DNA of 39,714 nucleotides from Cyanobacteria bacterium M_surface_10_m2_179. Its GTDB lineage: Bacteria; Cyanobacteriota; Cyanobacteriia; PCC-6307; Cyanobiaceae. Both the position numbers and the translations under genes were made by a program. The notes beneath the pieces were generated by a model. The model worked only from the letters and a program-made list of their open reading frames with translations, ran no database searches and was not told the DNA's origin. Location of the stretch: positions 1 to 39,714 of the forward strand of contig VGPW01000007.1 of NCBI GenBank assembly GCA_016882545.1, in the 5' to 3' direction. Each line of letters begins with the position of its first letter. Positions within the stretch are counted from its first letter, which is position 1. Below are positions 24,165 through 32,474 of this stretch, piece after piece.

Positions 24165-25556
24165 ATGTCCAGCCCTGCAGCCGTGCGCGCCATCTGTTGC
24201 ATCGGCGCGGGCTATGTGGGCGGACCCACGATGGCGGTAATTGCCGATCGCTGCCCCCACATCCAGGTGACGGTGGTGGATCTCAACGCTGAGCGCATTG
24301 CCGCCTGGAACGATCCCGATCTGAGCCAACTGCCGGTGTACGAGCCCGGCCTCGATGCCGTGGTGGGCCGTGCCCGCGGCCGCAATCTGCACTTCAGCAC
24401 GCAGGTGGAGGCGGCCATCGCCGCCGCTGATCTGGTGTTCATCTCGGTGAACACCCCCACCAAAACCCGAGGCTTGGGGGCTGGCCAGGCCAGCGATCTC
24501 AAGTGGGTGGAGGCCAGTGCTCGCACGGTGGCCAGGGCGGCCCGTGGTCACACGATCGTGGTGGAGAAGAGCACGCTGCCGGTGCGCACCGCTGCGGTGA
24601 TCCAGGAGATCCTCACGGCAGCCCAAGGTGAACAGGCGGGCAGCAGCTTTTCTGTGCTCTCCAACCCGGAGTTTCTGGCAGAGGGCACTGCGATTGAGGA
24701 TCTGGAGCAGCCCGATCGCGTGTTGATCGGTGGTCAGGATCCCGCTGCTGTGGAGGCCTTGGCAGAGATCTACGCCAGCTGGGTGCCGCAGGAGCGGATT
24801 CTGCGCACCAACCTCTGGAGCAGTGAGCTGAGCAAGCTCACCGCCAACGCCTTCCTGGCGCAACGGATCAGCTCGATCAACGGCATTGCCGCCTTCTGTG
24901 AGGCCACCGGCGCTGATGTGCGGGAGGTGGCCCGCGCCATTGGCGCTGATAGCCGCATCGGCCCCAAATTTCTGCAGGCTGGGCCTGGTTTTGGTGGCAG
25001 CTGCTTCCAGAAGGACATCCTCAATCTTGTGTATCTCTGCCGCCATTACGGCCTGGAGGAGGTGGCGGACTACTGGGAGCAGGTGGTGGCGCTCAACCGC
25101 TGGCAGCAGCAGCGCATTGCCCGGTTGGTGATCACCAAGCTGTTCGGCACCGTGAGCGGCAAGCGCATCGGGGTGCTTGGTTTTGCCTTCAAGGCCGACA
25201 CCAACGACACCCGTGAATCCCCAGCCATCCGTATCTGCCAAGAGCTGCTGGATGAGGGCGCCATCCTGCAGATCGTGGATCCCAAGGTGAGCGAGCGGCA
25301 GATCACCCTCGATCTGGGCCGCCCCGCCGGGGAGGGTGAGGGCAGCTGGCAGCAGATGTCCACGGTGCAGCAGGCGGCAGCCGGGGCTGATGCGCTGCTG
25401 CTGCTCACGGAATGGCAGCAGTTCGCCCAGATCGACTGGCCGGCCGTGGCAGCCTTGATGCGGCGGCCCGCTTGGCTGTTCGACGCCCGGGCCAAGGCCG
25501 ATGCCAGCGCCGCTCGGGCCGCCGGGCTGCAGGTGTGGGTGGTGGGCGAGGGCTGA
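24165..25556 (+). CDS. ugd: UDP-glucose 6-dehydrogenase
   Basis: The 463-aa enzyme oxidises UDP-glucose twice with NAD to UDP-glucuronate. The N-terminal Rossmann loop is CIGAGYVGGPT. The catalytic site is GPGFGGSCFQKDILNLVYLC with Cys280; VEKSTLPVRT, LSNPEFLAEGTAI and KADTNDTRESPAI complete the family pattern. The SCFQKD form, length and spacing resemble the longer animal-like class rather than the classic short bacterial SCFPKD enzymes. The ATG at 24165 lies 33 bases after the hisS stop. The next gene starts 3 bases after its stop, so the product of one enzyme feeds the next. Confidence 0.95.
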   Translation: MSSPAAVRAICCIGAGYVGGPTMAVIADRCPHIQVTVVDLNAERIAAWNDPDLSQLPVYEPGLDAVVGRARGRNLHFSTQVEAAIAAADLVFISVNTPTKTRGLGAGQASDLKWVEASARTVARAARGHTIVVEKSTLPVRTAAVIQEILTAAQGEQAGSSFSVLSNPEFLAEGTAIEDLEQPDRVLIGGQDPAAVEALAEIYASWVPQERILRTNLWSSELSKLTANAFLAQRISSINGIAAFCEATGADVREVARAIGADSRIGPKFLQAGPGFGGSCFQKDILNLVYLCRHYGLEEVADYWEQVVALNRWQQQRIARLVITKLFGTVSGKRIGVLGFAFKADTNDTRESPAIRICQELLDEGAILQIVDPKVSERQITLDLGRPAGEGEGSWQQMSTVQQAAAGADALLLLTEWQQFAQIDWPAVAALMRRPAWLFDARAKADASAARAAGLQVWVVGEG

Positions 25557-25559
25557 GCG

Positions 25560-26510
25560 ATGCCGGAGGGACTGACGCGCAACCTGATCACCGGCGGTGC
25601 CGGTTTCGTGGGTTCACATCTGGTGGACCGGCTGATGCAGGCCGGCGAGGAGGTGATCTGTCTCGATAACTATTTCACCGGCCGCAAAGCCAACATCGAA
25701 GCCTGGATCGCTCACCCCCGCTTTGAACTGATCCGCCACGACGTCACCGAGCCGATCCGGCTCGAGGTGGATCGCATCTGGCATCTGGCTTGCCCAGCCT
25801 CACCGGTGCACTACCAGCACAACCCGATCAAAACCGCCAAAACCAGCTTCCTGGGCACTTACAACATGCTGGGGCTGGCGCGGCGGGTGGGGGCGCGGCT
25901 GCTGCTGGCCAGCACTTCTGAGGTGTATGGCGATCCCGAGCTGCATCCCCAGCCGGAGAGCTACCGCGGTTGCGTGAACACCATCGGCCTGCGCAGCTGC
26001 TACGACGAGGGCAAGCGCATCGCCGAAACCCTCTGTTTCGATTACAAGCGCATGCACGGCACGCAGATCCGCGTCGCCCGGATCTTCAACACCTATGGGC
26101 CGCGCATGTTGCCGGATGACGGCCGCGTGGTGAGCAACTTCATCGTGCAGGCGCTGAACGGCCAGCCGCTCACCCTCTACGGCGATGGCAGCCAGACCCG
26201 CTCCTTCTGCTACGTGGACGATCTGGTGGAAGGGCTGATTCGCCTGATGAACGGGGCCCATACGGGCCCGATCAACCTCGGTAACCCCAGTGAATTCACG
26301 ATTCGCCAGCTGGCGGAGCTGGTGCGGGCCCGGATCAATCCGGCGCTGCCGTTGATCGAGAAGCCCCTGCCGATGGACGATCCCAAGCAGCGTCAGCCAC
26401 TGATCACCCTGGCCCAACAGGAGCTGGGCTGGCAGCCGAGCGTGGCTTTGGAGCAGGGCCTCGAGCCCACGATCGCCGATTTCCAGCGTCGCCTCAGCGA
26501 CTGCCCCTGA
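25560..26510 (+). CDS. uxs: UDP-glucuronate decarboxylase (UDP-xylose synthase)
   Basis: The 316-aa short-chain dehydrogenase decarboxylates UDP-glucuronate to UDP-xylose. NAD-binding [12 protein letters not shown] is followed by the signature [25 protein letters not shown], the Ser/Thr of [10 protein letters not shown] and the catalytic SCYDEGKR (Tyr148, Lys152). [13 protein letters not shown] and the [12 protein letters not shown] stretch are typical of this family and absent from 4-epimerases. Start ATG 25560 lies three bases after the ugd stop, consistent with one operon. The product provides xylose for the glycan. The following gene uses the same substrate, so the two compete at a branch point. 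Confidence 0.93.
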   Translation: MPEGLTRNLITGGAGFVGSHLVDRLMQAGEEVICLDNYFTGRKANIEAWIAHPRFELIRHDVTEPIRLEVDRIWHLACPASPVHYQHNPIKTAKTSFLGTYNMLGLARRVGARLLLASTSEVYGDPELHPQPESYRGCVNTIGLRSCYDEGKRIAETLCFDYKRMHGTQIRVARIFNTYGPRMLPDDGRVVSNFIVQALNGQPLTLYGDGSQTRSFCYVDDLVEGLIRLMNGAHTGPINLGNPSEFTIRQLAELVRARINPALPLIEKPLPMDDPKQRQPLITLAQQELGWQPSVALEQGLEPTIADFQRRLSDCP

Positions 26511-26529
26511 GCGGCACCCCCGTTTCTTT

Positions 26530-27570
26530 ATGACTGCAACCCAACCCATCCTGGTCACCGGCGCCGCCGGTTTCATTGGCGCTGAGGTGGCCTGTCAGCT
26601 GTTGCAGCGCGGCGAGGCGGTGGTGGGCCTTGACAACCTGAACAGCTACTACAGCCCAGCCCTCAAGCAGGCCCGGCTCGATCGGGTGCAGCAGTGTGCA
26701 GCAGCCTGCGGCAGTGCCTGGCGGTTTGAACGGCTGGATCTCGCCGATGCCGAGGCGATGGCGGCTCTGTTTGCGGCGGTACGGCCGCGGGCGGTGGTGC
26801 ATCTCGCTGCCCAGGCCGGCGTGCGTTATTCGCTCGAGAACCCCGGGGCCTATGTGCAGAGCAACCTGGTGGGCTTCGGGCACATCCTCGAGGGTTGTCG
26901 CCATCAGGGTGTGGAGCATCTGGTGTATGCCTCCAGCAGCTCGGTGTATGGCGGCAACCGCCAGATGCCCTTCAGCGAGCAGCAGGCCGTGAATCACCCG
27001 GTGAGCCTGTATGCGGCTACCAAGAAGGCCAATGAATTGATGGCCCACACCTACAGCCACCTCTACGGCCTGCCAGCCACCGGACTGCGCTTTTTCACGG
27101 TGTATGGCCCCTGGGGCCGGCCCGATATGGCACCGATGTTGTTTGCCCGGGCCATCCAGGCGGGCGAGCCGATCCGCGTGTTCAATCACGGCCGCATGCA
27201 GCGGGATTTCACCTACATCGACGACATCGTGCAGGGTGTGATCCGTTGCCTGGATAAGCCGGCTACCGCAGACCCCAGCTTTGATCCGTTGGATCCCAAT
27301 CCGGCCACCGCCGCAGTGCCCCATCGCGTGTTCAACATCGGTAACGCCCAGCCCACCCCGCTGCTGCGGTTCATCGAGGTGTTGGAGCAGGCCCTCGGCC
27401 GCTCGGCAATCAAAGACTTTCAGCCCATGCAACCCGGCGACGTGGTGGCCACCGCCGCCGACACCTCGGCCCTCGAGGCCTGGGTGGGCTTCAAGCCCCA
27501 CACCCCACTCGAGCAAGGGTTGGCAGCCTTCGCCACCTGGCTTCGCGACCACCCGCGCTTCCTGGCGTGA
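26530..27570 (+). CDS. UDP-glucuronate 4-epimerase
   Basis: The 346-aa enzyme converts UDP-glucuronate to UDP-galacturonate. It has TGAAGFIGAEVA, LDNLNSYYSPALKQARLD, HLAAQAGVRYSLENP, SSSSVYGGNRQMPFSE and the catalytic YAATKKANE (Tyr161, Lys165). FFTVYGPWGRPDMA and HGRMQRDFTYIDDIV are characteristic of the GAE/CapI/LpsL group. Start ATG 26530 is 19 bases after the UDP-xylose synthase stop; its own TGA overlaps the next ATG by one base. Together with ugd and uxs it forms a small acidic-sugar operon. Confidence 0.92.
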   Translation: MTATQPILVTGAAGFIGAEVACQLLQRGEAVVGLDNLNSYYSPALKQARLDRVQQCAAACGSAWRFERLDLADAEAMAALFAAVRPRAVVHLAAQAGVRYSLENPGAYVQSNLVGFGHILEGCRHQGVEHLVYASSSSVYGGNRQMPFSEQQAVNHPVSLYAATKKANELMAHTYSHLYGLPATGLRFFTVYGPWGRPDMAPMLFARAIQAGEPIRVFNHGRMQRDFTYIDDIVQGVIRCLDKPATADPSFDPLDPNPATAAVPHRVFNIGNAQPTPLLRFIEVLEQALGRSAIKDFQPMQPGDVVATAADTSALEAWVGFKPHTPLEQGLAAFATWLRDHPRFLA

Positions 27571-28841
27571 TGGATCTGGCGGAAGCCCTGCATCCGGGCC
27601 TGATCGCTGCCTTGCAGCAGGTGGCTGAGCCGGATGTTGAGCTCTACCTGGTGGGTGGCGCCCTGCGCGATGCTCTGTTGCATCGCTTGCACCGCGATCC
27701 CTGGCGCGGCCTGCCCGACATTGATCTGCTGGTGCAATACCGCGATCCAGGTGTTGACCCGGCAACCGCTGAGCCAGCGGCCCATGCCCTGGCCCAGCGG
27801 TTGCTCGCCCAGCAGGGCCCCGGGGCGGTGCGCTGCCAGTTCCATCACGCCTACGGCACGGTGGAACTGGAGTGGCAGGGCGTGTGGATCGATCTGGCCA
27901 CGGCCCGGCATGAGCACTATCCCCGGCCGGCGCAGAACCCGCAGGTGCGTCCTGGCCGCCTGGAGGACGACCTGGCCCGCCGCGATTTCAGCGTGAACGC
28001 CATGGCCCTGCCGCTCCGAAACCTGCAGGAGCAGGCGGTGGTGGATCCCTACGGCGGCCTGGAGGATCTGGCGGCGCGCCAGCTGCGGCTGCTGCACCCC
28101 CACAGCCTGCGCGACGACCCCACCCGCGCTCTGCGGGCGGCCCGTTACGCCGCCCGGCTGGGTTTTGCCCTCGAACCCTCCAGCCTTGCGCAACTGCGCA
28201 GCACCCTGCAGCGCTGGCCCTGGAGCTGGAAGCCAGGCGATCCCGCTGATCAGGCGCCGCCCGCCCTCAGCACCCGCCTGCGGATGGAGCTGGAGCTGCT
28301 GCTGGATCACGAGCCCTGGGCTGCAGCGCTGAGCCAGCTGCAGCAGTGGGGTGCCCTGGTGTTGTTGGAGCAGGGGCTGCAGCGCGATCCAACCTGGCAG
28401 CGGCGGTTGCGCTGGGCGGCTCGGCTCGGCCTACCGCCCCTGCCGGCGCTGTTGATGGGCGCCGATGATCCTGCCGCTGTGGCCCAGCGGCTGCAGTTGC
28501 CCCACCGCCAGCAGCAGCTTCTCAGGCGGAGCAGCCAGTTGCTGCACCAGTTGCAGCAGCAAGCAGCAGTTGCTGCCCTTCCCCAGACGGCCGCGGCCTG
28601 GGCAGAGCAGCTTGAGACGGGCGCCGACGCCCCTCAGGTGGTGCAGCTGGTGCTGGTTGCCGCACGCCATCCCCAGCCTCCCTGGCGCAGGCCCCTGCTG
28701 CGTTGGTTGCTGCGCTGGCGCCTGCTGGTGGCACCGGTGACGGCGCAGATGTTGCTGGAGCAGGGCTATCGCCCGGGCCCAGCCTTGGGTGAGGCATTAA
28801 AAAAGGCCAGAGCGGAACGCCTGGCCTCAGAGCAGTATTGA
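27570..28841 (+). CDS. cca: tRNA nucleotidyltransferase / poly(A) polymerase family protein
   Basis: The 423-aa class II nucleotidyltransferase probably adds C, CC or CCA to tRNA 3' ends. LYLVGGALRDALL and DIDLLV (Asp50, Asp52) form the catalytic head, and ARRDFSVNAMALPL and RDDPTRALRAARYAARLGF are the later family motifs. Several cyanobacteria split CC-adding and A-adding work between two such proteins; the sequence alone does not tell which this is. I chose ATG 27570, which overlaps the upstream stop by one base; an adjacent GTG at 27567 would add one residue. The 3' end encodes AERLASEQY and contains the reverse-strand terminator of the psb operon. Confidence 0.88.
   Translation: MDLAEALHPGLIAALQQVAEPDVELYLVGGALRDALLHRLHRDPWRGLPDIDLLVQYRDPGVDPATAEPAAHALAQRLLAQQGPGAVRCQFHHAYGTVELEWQGVWIDLATARHEHYPRPAQNPQVRPGRLEDDLARRDFSVNAMALPLRNLQEQAVVDPYGGLEDLAARQLRLLHPHSLRDDPTRALRAARYAARLGFALEPSSLAQLRSTLQRWPWSWKPGDPADQAPPALSTRLRMELELLLDHEPWAAALSQLQQWGALVLLEQGLQRDPTWQRRLRWAARLGLPPLPALLMGADDPAAVAQRLQLPHRQQQLLRRSSQLLHQLQQQAAVAALPQTAAAWAEQLETGADAPQVVQLVLVAARHPQPPWRRPLLRWLLRWRLLVAPVTAQMLLEQGYRPGPALGEALKKARAERLASEQY
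28799..28827 (-). terminator. Intrinsic terminator of the psbEFLJ operon, inside the 3' end of cca
   Basis: On the minus strand a perfect 7-bp stem, AGGCCAG with CTGGCCT and a 10-base loop, is followed directly by TTTTTTAA, the classic Rho-independent form. It lies about 34 bases beyond the psbJ stop and wholly within the coding region of the convergent tRNA nucleotidyltransferase. On the plus strand the T run lies on the wrong side, so it should stop only the psb transcript. Confidence 0.85.
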
Positions 28842-28860
28842 CCGTTCTGCGTTCGCCTGA

Positions 28861-29061
28861 TCAGGCGGAACCCACTCCGGTGTAGGAGCCATAGAAGAAC
28901 AGGCCCAGCACGAAGATCACGGCCATGCCGCCGGCGGTGGCCACGAGCCACAGGGGCAGGGTGCCTTCGGTCCAGCGTGAGCGCCAGGCCACGGCCGGGC
29001 GGCCGTCGGGAAGGCGATCGGGGATCCGGCCGTCAGGAAGGTTGGATTTCTTGCCGCTCAT
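28861..29061 (-). CDS. psbJ: Photosystem II protein J, long form
   Basis: The 66-aa product ends with one transmembrane helix ([22 protein letters not shown]) and the conserved YTGVGSA C-terminus. PsbJ is a small PSII subunit near cytochrome b559 that affects plastoquinone exchange and assembly. Most PsbJ proteins have about 40 residues; here an additional 25 hydrophilic residues ([17 protein letters not shown] and onward) precede the core, as I recall for marine picocyanobacteria. It lies 15 bases after psbL. The stop region forms the palindrome CGCCTGATCAGGCG (28854-28867). Confidence 0.95.
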   Translation of the reverse strand: MSGKKSNLPDGRIPDRLPDGRPAVAWRSRWTEGTLPLWLVATAGGMAVIFVLGLFFYGSYTGVGSA

Positions 29062-29076
29062 CGCAGGTGCTCCCGA

Positions 29077-29196
29077 TCAGTTGAAGAAGTAGCTGGAGAA
29101 CAGAATCCCGCAGGTGAACACAAACAGCAGGCCCAGATAGAGGCTGGTGCGGTTCAGTTCAACCGGCAGGTTGTTCGGGTTGGGATTGCGTTCCAT
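29077..29196 (-). CDS. psbL: Photosystem II protein L
   Basis: The reverse strand encodes 39 residues starting [20 protein letters not shown], continuing with a hydrophobic helix and ending SSYFFN, an essentially canonical PsbL. PsbL is a single-helix subunit at the PSII dimer interface that affects electron flow from QA. The ATG is at 29196 and the TGA at 29077. It lies 10 bases after psbF and 15 before psbJ, in the standard psbE-F-L-J order. The length equals the family norm. Confidence 0.97.
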   Translation of the reverse strand: MERNPNPNNLPVELNRTSLYLGLLFVFTCGILFSSYFFN

Positions 29197-29206
29197 GGCG
29201 AAGGCC

Positions 29207-29344
29207 TCAGCGACGGATGAACTGCATGGCAGCCAGGGCACCCAGGAAAAACACCGTGGGAACGCCGAGGGCGTGCACCGCGAGCCACCGGACCGTGAAG
29301 ATCGGGTAGTTGCGGGGAGTGGAGGTGGCGGTCGACTGGGTCAT
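29207..29344 (-). CDS. psbF: Cytochrome b559 beta subunit
   Basis: The reverse strand encodes 45 residues, [20 protein letters not shown] and a single membrane helix, ending QFIRR. His24 in [11 protein letters not shown] is the axial heme ligand shared with PsbE; the two form the b559 heterodimer essential for PSII assembly and photoprotective electron transfer. ATG 29344 lies 3 bases after the psbE stop, and TGA ends at 29207. Length and residues are canonical. Confidence 0.97.
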   Translation of the reverse strand: MTQSTATSTPRNYPIFTVRWLAVHALGVPTVFFLGALAAMQFIRR

Positions 29345-29347
29345 GGC

Positions 29348-29596
29348 TTATTTCAGGCGCTGGTCGAGGGAAGCCTTGGCGTCATAGCGCTGGCTCACAA
29401 CGGGTGCCTTGGCGTCCTGAGCCTGGAAGTAAGCATCCGGACGAGGTGTGCCGAAGGCGTCGTAGGCCAGGCCGGTGGACACGAACAGGAAGCCCGCCAG
29501 GAAGATGGCCGGCAGGGTCACGGCGTGGATCACCCAGTAACGGATGCTCGTGATGATTTCAAAGAACGGGCGTTCACCCGTTGAGCCGGCGGCCAT
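29348..29596 (-). CDS. psbE: Cytochrome b559 alpha subunit
   Basis: The 82-aa product has the heme-ligand segment [15 protein letters not shown] with the axial His23, one membrane helix and the lumenal tail typical of PsbE ([23 protein letters not shown]). It pairs with PsbF to bind the b559 heme in the PSII core. ATG 29596 is in the expected place for the family. It is the first of four tightly packed psb genes; ycf48 lies 102 bases upstream on the same strand. Length is normal. Confidence 0.97.
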   Translation of the reverse strand: MAAGSTGERPFFEIITSIRYWVIHAVTLPAIFLAGFLFVSTGLAYDAFGTPRPDAYFQAQDAKAPVVSQRYDAKASLDQRLK

Positions 29597-29698
29597 GAGC
29601 AGCGAGCATTCAGCTGGACGATCCTAGGGCGATCGAGGCGGCAGGCGGGATCACGCTGGCGCCTTGGTTACAGAGGGAAAGGTGTCAGCCCCTCCACC
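29597..29698 (-). promoter_or_regulatory. Spacer between ycf48 and psbE; possible psbE promoter
   Basis: This 102-base gap is the only sizeable one inside the rubA-ycf48-psbEFLJ cluster, so a separate promoter for the highly expressed psb genes would fit here. On the minus strand TAGGAT (29621-29626) could be a -10 box, giving a leader of roughly 17 bases; no good -35 box is seen 17 bases upstream. No terminator after ycf48 was found. Confidence 0.35.
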
Positions 29699-30694
29699 TC
29701 AGCCCACCCAGCGCAGCAGCGAGCCGCGCTCGCCGAGCACGAAGCCCTTGCCGTCGTTGAAAAAGGCGATGCGGGTGAAGTTGGTGGGCTGCTGAGCTCC
29801 CACCGGATCCTTCTGCCAGCTCTTGCCGCCGTCGTTGCTCACCAGCAGCGTGCCGCTGCCGCCACCGGTCCAGATCGAGCCGTTGGGATCCCAGGCCATA
29901 TCGAGATAGCCGTAGCCATTCACGATCGGCACCACCGGCTTGCTCCATTCATCGGGGTTGGCGGCATCGGGGCTAAAGCGCAGCTGGGCGCCGCGCGCCA
30001 ACATCCACAGGGCGCCATCGGGCTGGAAGCCCATCGATTGCAGCCGCTGACTGCTCATCCGCTGGTGGGGCGTCCACACCGCGTCGCCGGGGTTCCAGGT
30101 GGCAAAGAAGTTGCCCAGGCTGCTCACGCTCACATAGCGGCCTTCGGGGCTGCGGCGCAGGTCGCGCACGGCGCCGGCAGCGTCTTCCACCTCGGCCTGC
30201 CAGGAATTGCCGCCGTCGCTGGTGCGATACACCGCGCCCACGTTGGTGGCCAGCTCCGCCCGGTTGCTGCCCTGGGCGGTCACCAGGTAGGGCTCGCCCG
30301 GCAGCTTGGTGTCGAGGAAGAGGCGGCTCCAGTTCTGACCGCCATCGGTGCTGTGCAGCAGCAGGCCGGGTTGCCCCACGATCCAGCCTTCATCCCCGGC
30401 GAAATCCACGCTGATCAGCCGGAAGTTCTCCTCTTCCGGCAGATCCAGCGCCCGCTCCTGCCAGGAGGAGCCGCCGTCGTTGGTTTCCAGGATCAGGCGG
30501 TTGCTGCCCACCAGGAAGCCGTGGCGGCTGTCGGTGAAGGCCAGCGCCAGGGGGTTCGATTTGGTGTGGATGTCCACGGCCTGCCAGGGGCTGGCACTGG
30601 CGCTGGGCAGGCCGGTGCTGACGCAGCCGCTCAGGCCGAGGGCTAACACCAGCGAGAGCGCCAGGGCGCCCAGAGAGGAGAGGAAACGAGGCAT
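29699..30694 (-). CDS. ycf48: Photosystem II assembly factor Ycf48 (HCF136 homologue)
   Basis: The 331-aa lipoprotein assists early PSII reaction-centre assembly by binding precursor D1 in the lumen. It begins MPRFLSSLGALALSLVLALG and has a lipobox LSGC with Cys24. The mature part is a seven-bladed beta-propeller made of BNR/Asp-box repeats, seen as TNDGGSSWQE, STDGGQNWSR, TSDGGNSWQA and SNDGGKSWQK. The ATG at 30694 starts the signal peptide; the open frame continues to 30736 but that segment reads into the rubredoxin end. It lies 7 bases after rubA, the conserved cyanobacterial order. Confidence 0.95.
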   Translation of the reverse strand: MPRFLSSLGALALSLVLALGLSGCVSTGLPSASASPWQAVDIHTKSNPLALAFTDSRHGFLVGSNRLILETNDGGSSWQERALDLPEEENFRLISVDFAGDEGWIVGQPGLLLHSTDGGQNWSRLFLDTKLPGEPYLVTAQGSNRAELATNVGAVYRTSDGGNSWQAEVEDAAGAVRDLRRSPEGRYVSVSSLGNFFATWNPGDAVWTPHQRMSSQRLQSMGFQPDGALWMLARGAQLRFSPDAANPDEWSKPVVPIVNGYGYLDMAWDPNGSIWTGGGSGTLLVSNDGGKSWQKDPVGAQQPTNFTRIAFFNDGKGFVLGERGSLLRWVG

Positions 30695-30701
30695 GCCGTG
30701 C

Positions 30702-31130
30702 TCAGCGCAGGGAGTAGAGGGAAAGGAAGAAGGCAAAGGCCAGCGCGAAGCCGCCGAAGATCAACACATTCTTCTGGCCGGGGGTGAGCTGGTTCACACC
30801 GAGCCCGTAGCCCAGGTTTTCTTCGAAGCCGCTGGGCTTGTTGCGCGGACCGATGTCCTTGAACGCTTTGGTCTTGCTGCGGCAGACCGGGCAGCGAAAG
30901 CTGATCGGATCCAGGGCGCTGAAGGGCGTGCCCGGCGCGATCCCCAGCTTTTTGATGCCTTCGCCCGGGTCGAACACGAAGCCGCAACTGCGGCACTCAA
31001 ATCGGTGGGTATCGGGATCATCAACGGGTGCCTCGGGCGCTTCAGGCGCAGCCACAGCACCAGCCTCTAGTTCGGCCTGCGGCTCGGGCTCGCTCGCGGG
31101 CGGCTGCTCCTGGATTGGGTCCTCGCTCAC
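30702..31130 (-). CDS. rubA: Membrane-anchored rubredoxin
   Basis: The 142-aa product has a rubredoxin fold with Cys46-x2-Cys49 and Cys80-x2-Cys83 ligating one iron, and a C-terminal membrane helix (NVLIFGGFALAFAFFLSLYS). Cyanobacterial RubA takes part in photosystem assembly, notably PSII reaction-centre formation. The 40 residues before the first cysteine pair are Pro/Glu/Ala-rich and low-complexity. The best start is GTG 31130 (VSEDPIQEQPP); the frame stays open far upstream through the divergent ndh genes, but that stretch is antisense to ndhC and ndhK. It heads the rubA-ycf48-psbEFLJ cluster. Confidence 0.93.
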   Translation of the reverse strand: MSEDPIQEQPPASEPEPQAELEAGAVAAPEAPEAPVDDPDTHRFECRSCGFVFDPGEGIKKLGIAPGTPFSALDPISFRCPVCRSKTKAFKDIGPRNKPSGFEENLGYGLGVNQLTPGQKNVLIFGGFALAFAFFLSLYSLR

Positions 31131-31349
31131 GGCATCCGGCGCTGGTGGCGGCGACTCTAGGAAGTTGGAACCCGGCGGCTCGCTTGCCGCCCGGAGACCG
31201 TCCAACTGTGCGACCACATTTGGCCCAGGTTGGTACCACTCCCGGACACGCCTGCAGACACCCAACGCGGCGCCCGTAACGCCGAGGCCGCTGCCCCAGG
31301 CCTGGGCCATGGATGCCAGACTGCCCCAACGGTTGGGCAGTTGCAGCCC
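31131..31349. promoter_or_regulatory. Divergent region between rubA and ndhC
   Basis: These 219 bases separate the PSII-assembly cluster from the ndhCKJ operon and should hold both promoters. A perfect 6-bp hairpin GGCGGC/GCCGCC with a 6-base loop lies at 31174-31191. A second near-palindrome (CTGCCC ... GGGCAG) at 31321-31340 ends ten bases before the ndhC GTG and could mask its start. No consensus promoter boxes were convincing. Confidence 0.4.
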
Positions 31350-31712
31350 GTGTTCGTTCTCTCCGGCTACGACGCCTTTCTGGGCTTCCTGCTGATCGCG
31401 GCGGCGGTGCCTGTGTTGGCGCTCGTCACCAACAAGATCGTGTCGCCCAAGTCGCGCACGGGTGAACGGGACCTCACCTACGAATCGGGTATGGAGCCCA
31501 TCGGCGGTGCCTGGATCCAGTTCAACATTCGCTACTACATGTTCGCGTTGGTCTTCGTGATCTTCGACGTGGAGACCGTCTTCCTCTATCCCTGGGCCGT
31601 GGCCTTCCACCGCCTGGGGTTGCTGGCCTTCGTTGAGGCCCTGGTGTTCATCGCCATCCTGGTGGTGGCCCTGGCCTATGCCTGGCGCAAGGGCGCCCTT
31701 GAGTGGAGCTGA
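31350..31712 (+). CDS. ndhC: NAD(P)H-quinone oxidoreductase subunit 3
   Basis: The 120-aa membrane subunit of the cyanobacterial NDH-1 complex has three helices. The conserved [18 protein letters not shown] loop, with its quinone-channel position, and [26 protein letters not shown] are intact. The GTG at 31350 yields [13 protein letters not shown], the expected N-terminus; nearby ATGs at 31309 and 31313 are out of frame. It is the first gene of ndhC-ndhK-ndhJ, with ndhK starting 6 bases after its stop. The complex serves respiration, cyclic electron flow and CO2 uptake. Confidence 0.95.
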   Translation: MFVLSGYDAFLGFLLIAAAVPVLALVTNKIVSPKSRTGERDLTYESGMEPIGGAWIQFNIRYYMFALVFVIFDVETVFLYPWAVAFHRLGLLAFVEALVFIAILVVALAYAWRKGALEWS

Positions 31713-31718
31713 TCTGAG

Positions 31719-32471
31719 ATGACCCCCTCCTCTGCAACCTCCGGCATGGCCGAGGCCCTCTCCATCGGTGCCCTGCGCGATCAGCGCGGCGCCAGCTGCA
31801 ACCCCGTGGGAGCTCCGGCTGTCACCTCGGATCTCTCCGAGAACGTCATCCTCACCACTCTCGACGACCTGCACAACTGGGCTCGCCTGAGCAGCCTCTG
31901 GCCGCTGCTGTATGGCACCGCCTGCTGCTTCATCGAGTTCGCGGCGCTGATCGGATCCCGCTTCGACTTCGACCGGTTCGGTCTGGTGCCTCGCTCCAGC
32001 CCGCGTCAGGCCGATCTGTTGATCGTGGCCGGCACGGTGACGATGAAGATGGCGCCGGCCCTGGTGCGGCTCTACGAGCAGATGCCGGAGCCCAAGTATG
32101 TGATCGCCATGGGTGCCTGCACGATCACCGGCGGCATGTTCTCGGCTGACTCCACCACCGCTGTGCGCGGTGTGGACAAGCTGATCCCTGTGGATCTCTA
32201 TCTGCCTGGTTGCCCGCCGCGCCCCGAGGCCATTTTTGATGCGGTGATCAAGCTGCGCAAGAAGGTGGGCAACGAAGCGCTGTCGGAGCGCGGCAATCTG
32301 CTGCCCACCCACCGCTATTGCACCGTGTCCCACCAGATGAAGGCGGTGGAGCCGATTGTGGACGGCCGCTATCTCCGCGCTGAAACCCAGAAGGCTGCCT
32401 TGGTCGCCGCCGAGGGTCTGCCTGTCGCTGCCGCCGATCTCGCCGCCAATCCCGTCATCAACCCCGCCTGA
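31719..32471 (+). CDS. ndhK: NAD(P)H-quinone oxidoreductase subunit K
   Basis: The 250-aa peripheral-arm subunit binds the N2 [4Fe-4S] cluster next to the quinone site. The ligands are Cys69-Cys70 in TACCFIEFA, Cys134 in MGACTITGG and Cys165 in PGCPPRPEA, the conserved NuoB/NdhK set. The 36 or so N-terminal residues before the conserved [15 protein letters not shown] segment vary between species, so the ATG 31719 is likely but an internal start is possible. The spacing (6 bases from ndhC, 3 to ndhJ) fits a single transcript. Confidence 0.95.
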   Translation: MTPSSATSGMAEALSIGALRDQRGASCNPVGAPAVTSDLSENVILTTLDDLHNWARLSSLWPLLYGTACCFIEFAALIGSRFDFDRFGLVPRSSPRQADLLIVAGTVTMKMAPALVRLYEQMPEPKYVIAMGACTITGGMFSADSTTAVRGVDKLIPVDLYLPGCPPRPEAIFDAVIKLRKKVGNEALSERGNLLPTHRYCTVSHQMKAVEPIVDGRYLRAETQKAALVAAEGLPVAAADLAANPVINPA

Positions 32472-32474
32472 GCC

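Noticed and set aside
28854-28867. Palindrome CGCCTGATCAGGCG at the psbJ stop as a terminator
   Set aside because: No T-tract follows and the loop is too small; the hairpin at 28799-28827 with its T6 run is a far better terminator.
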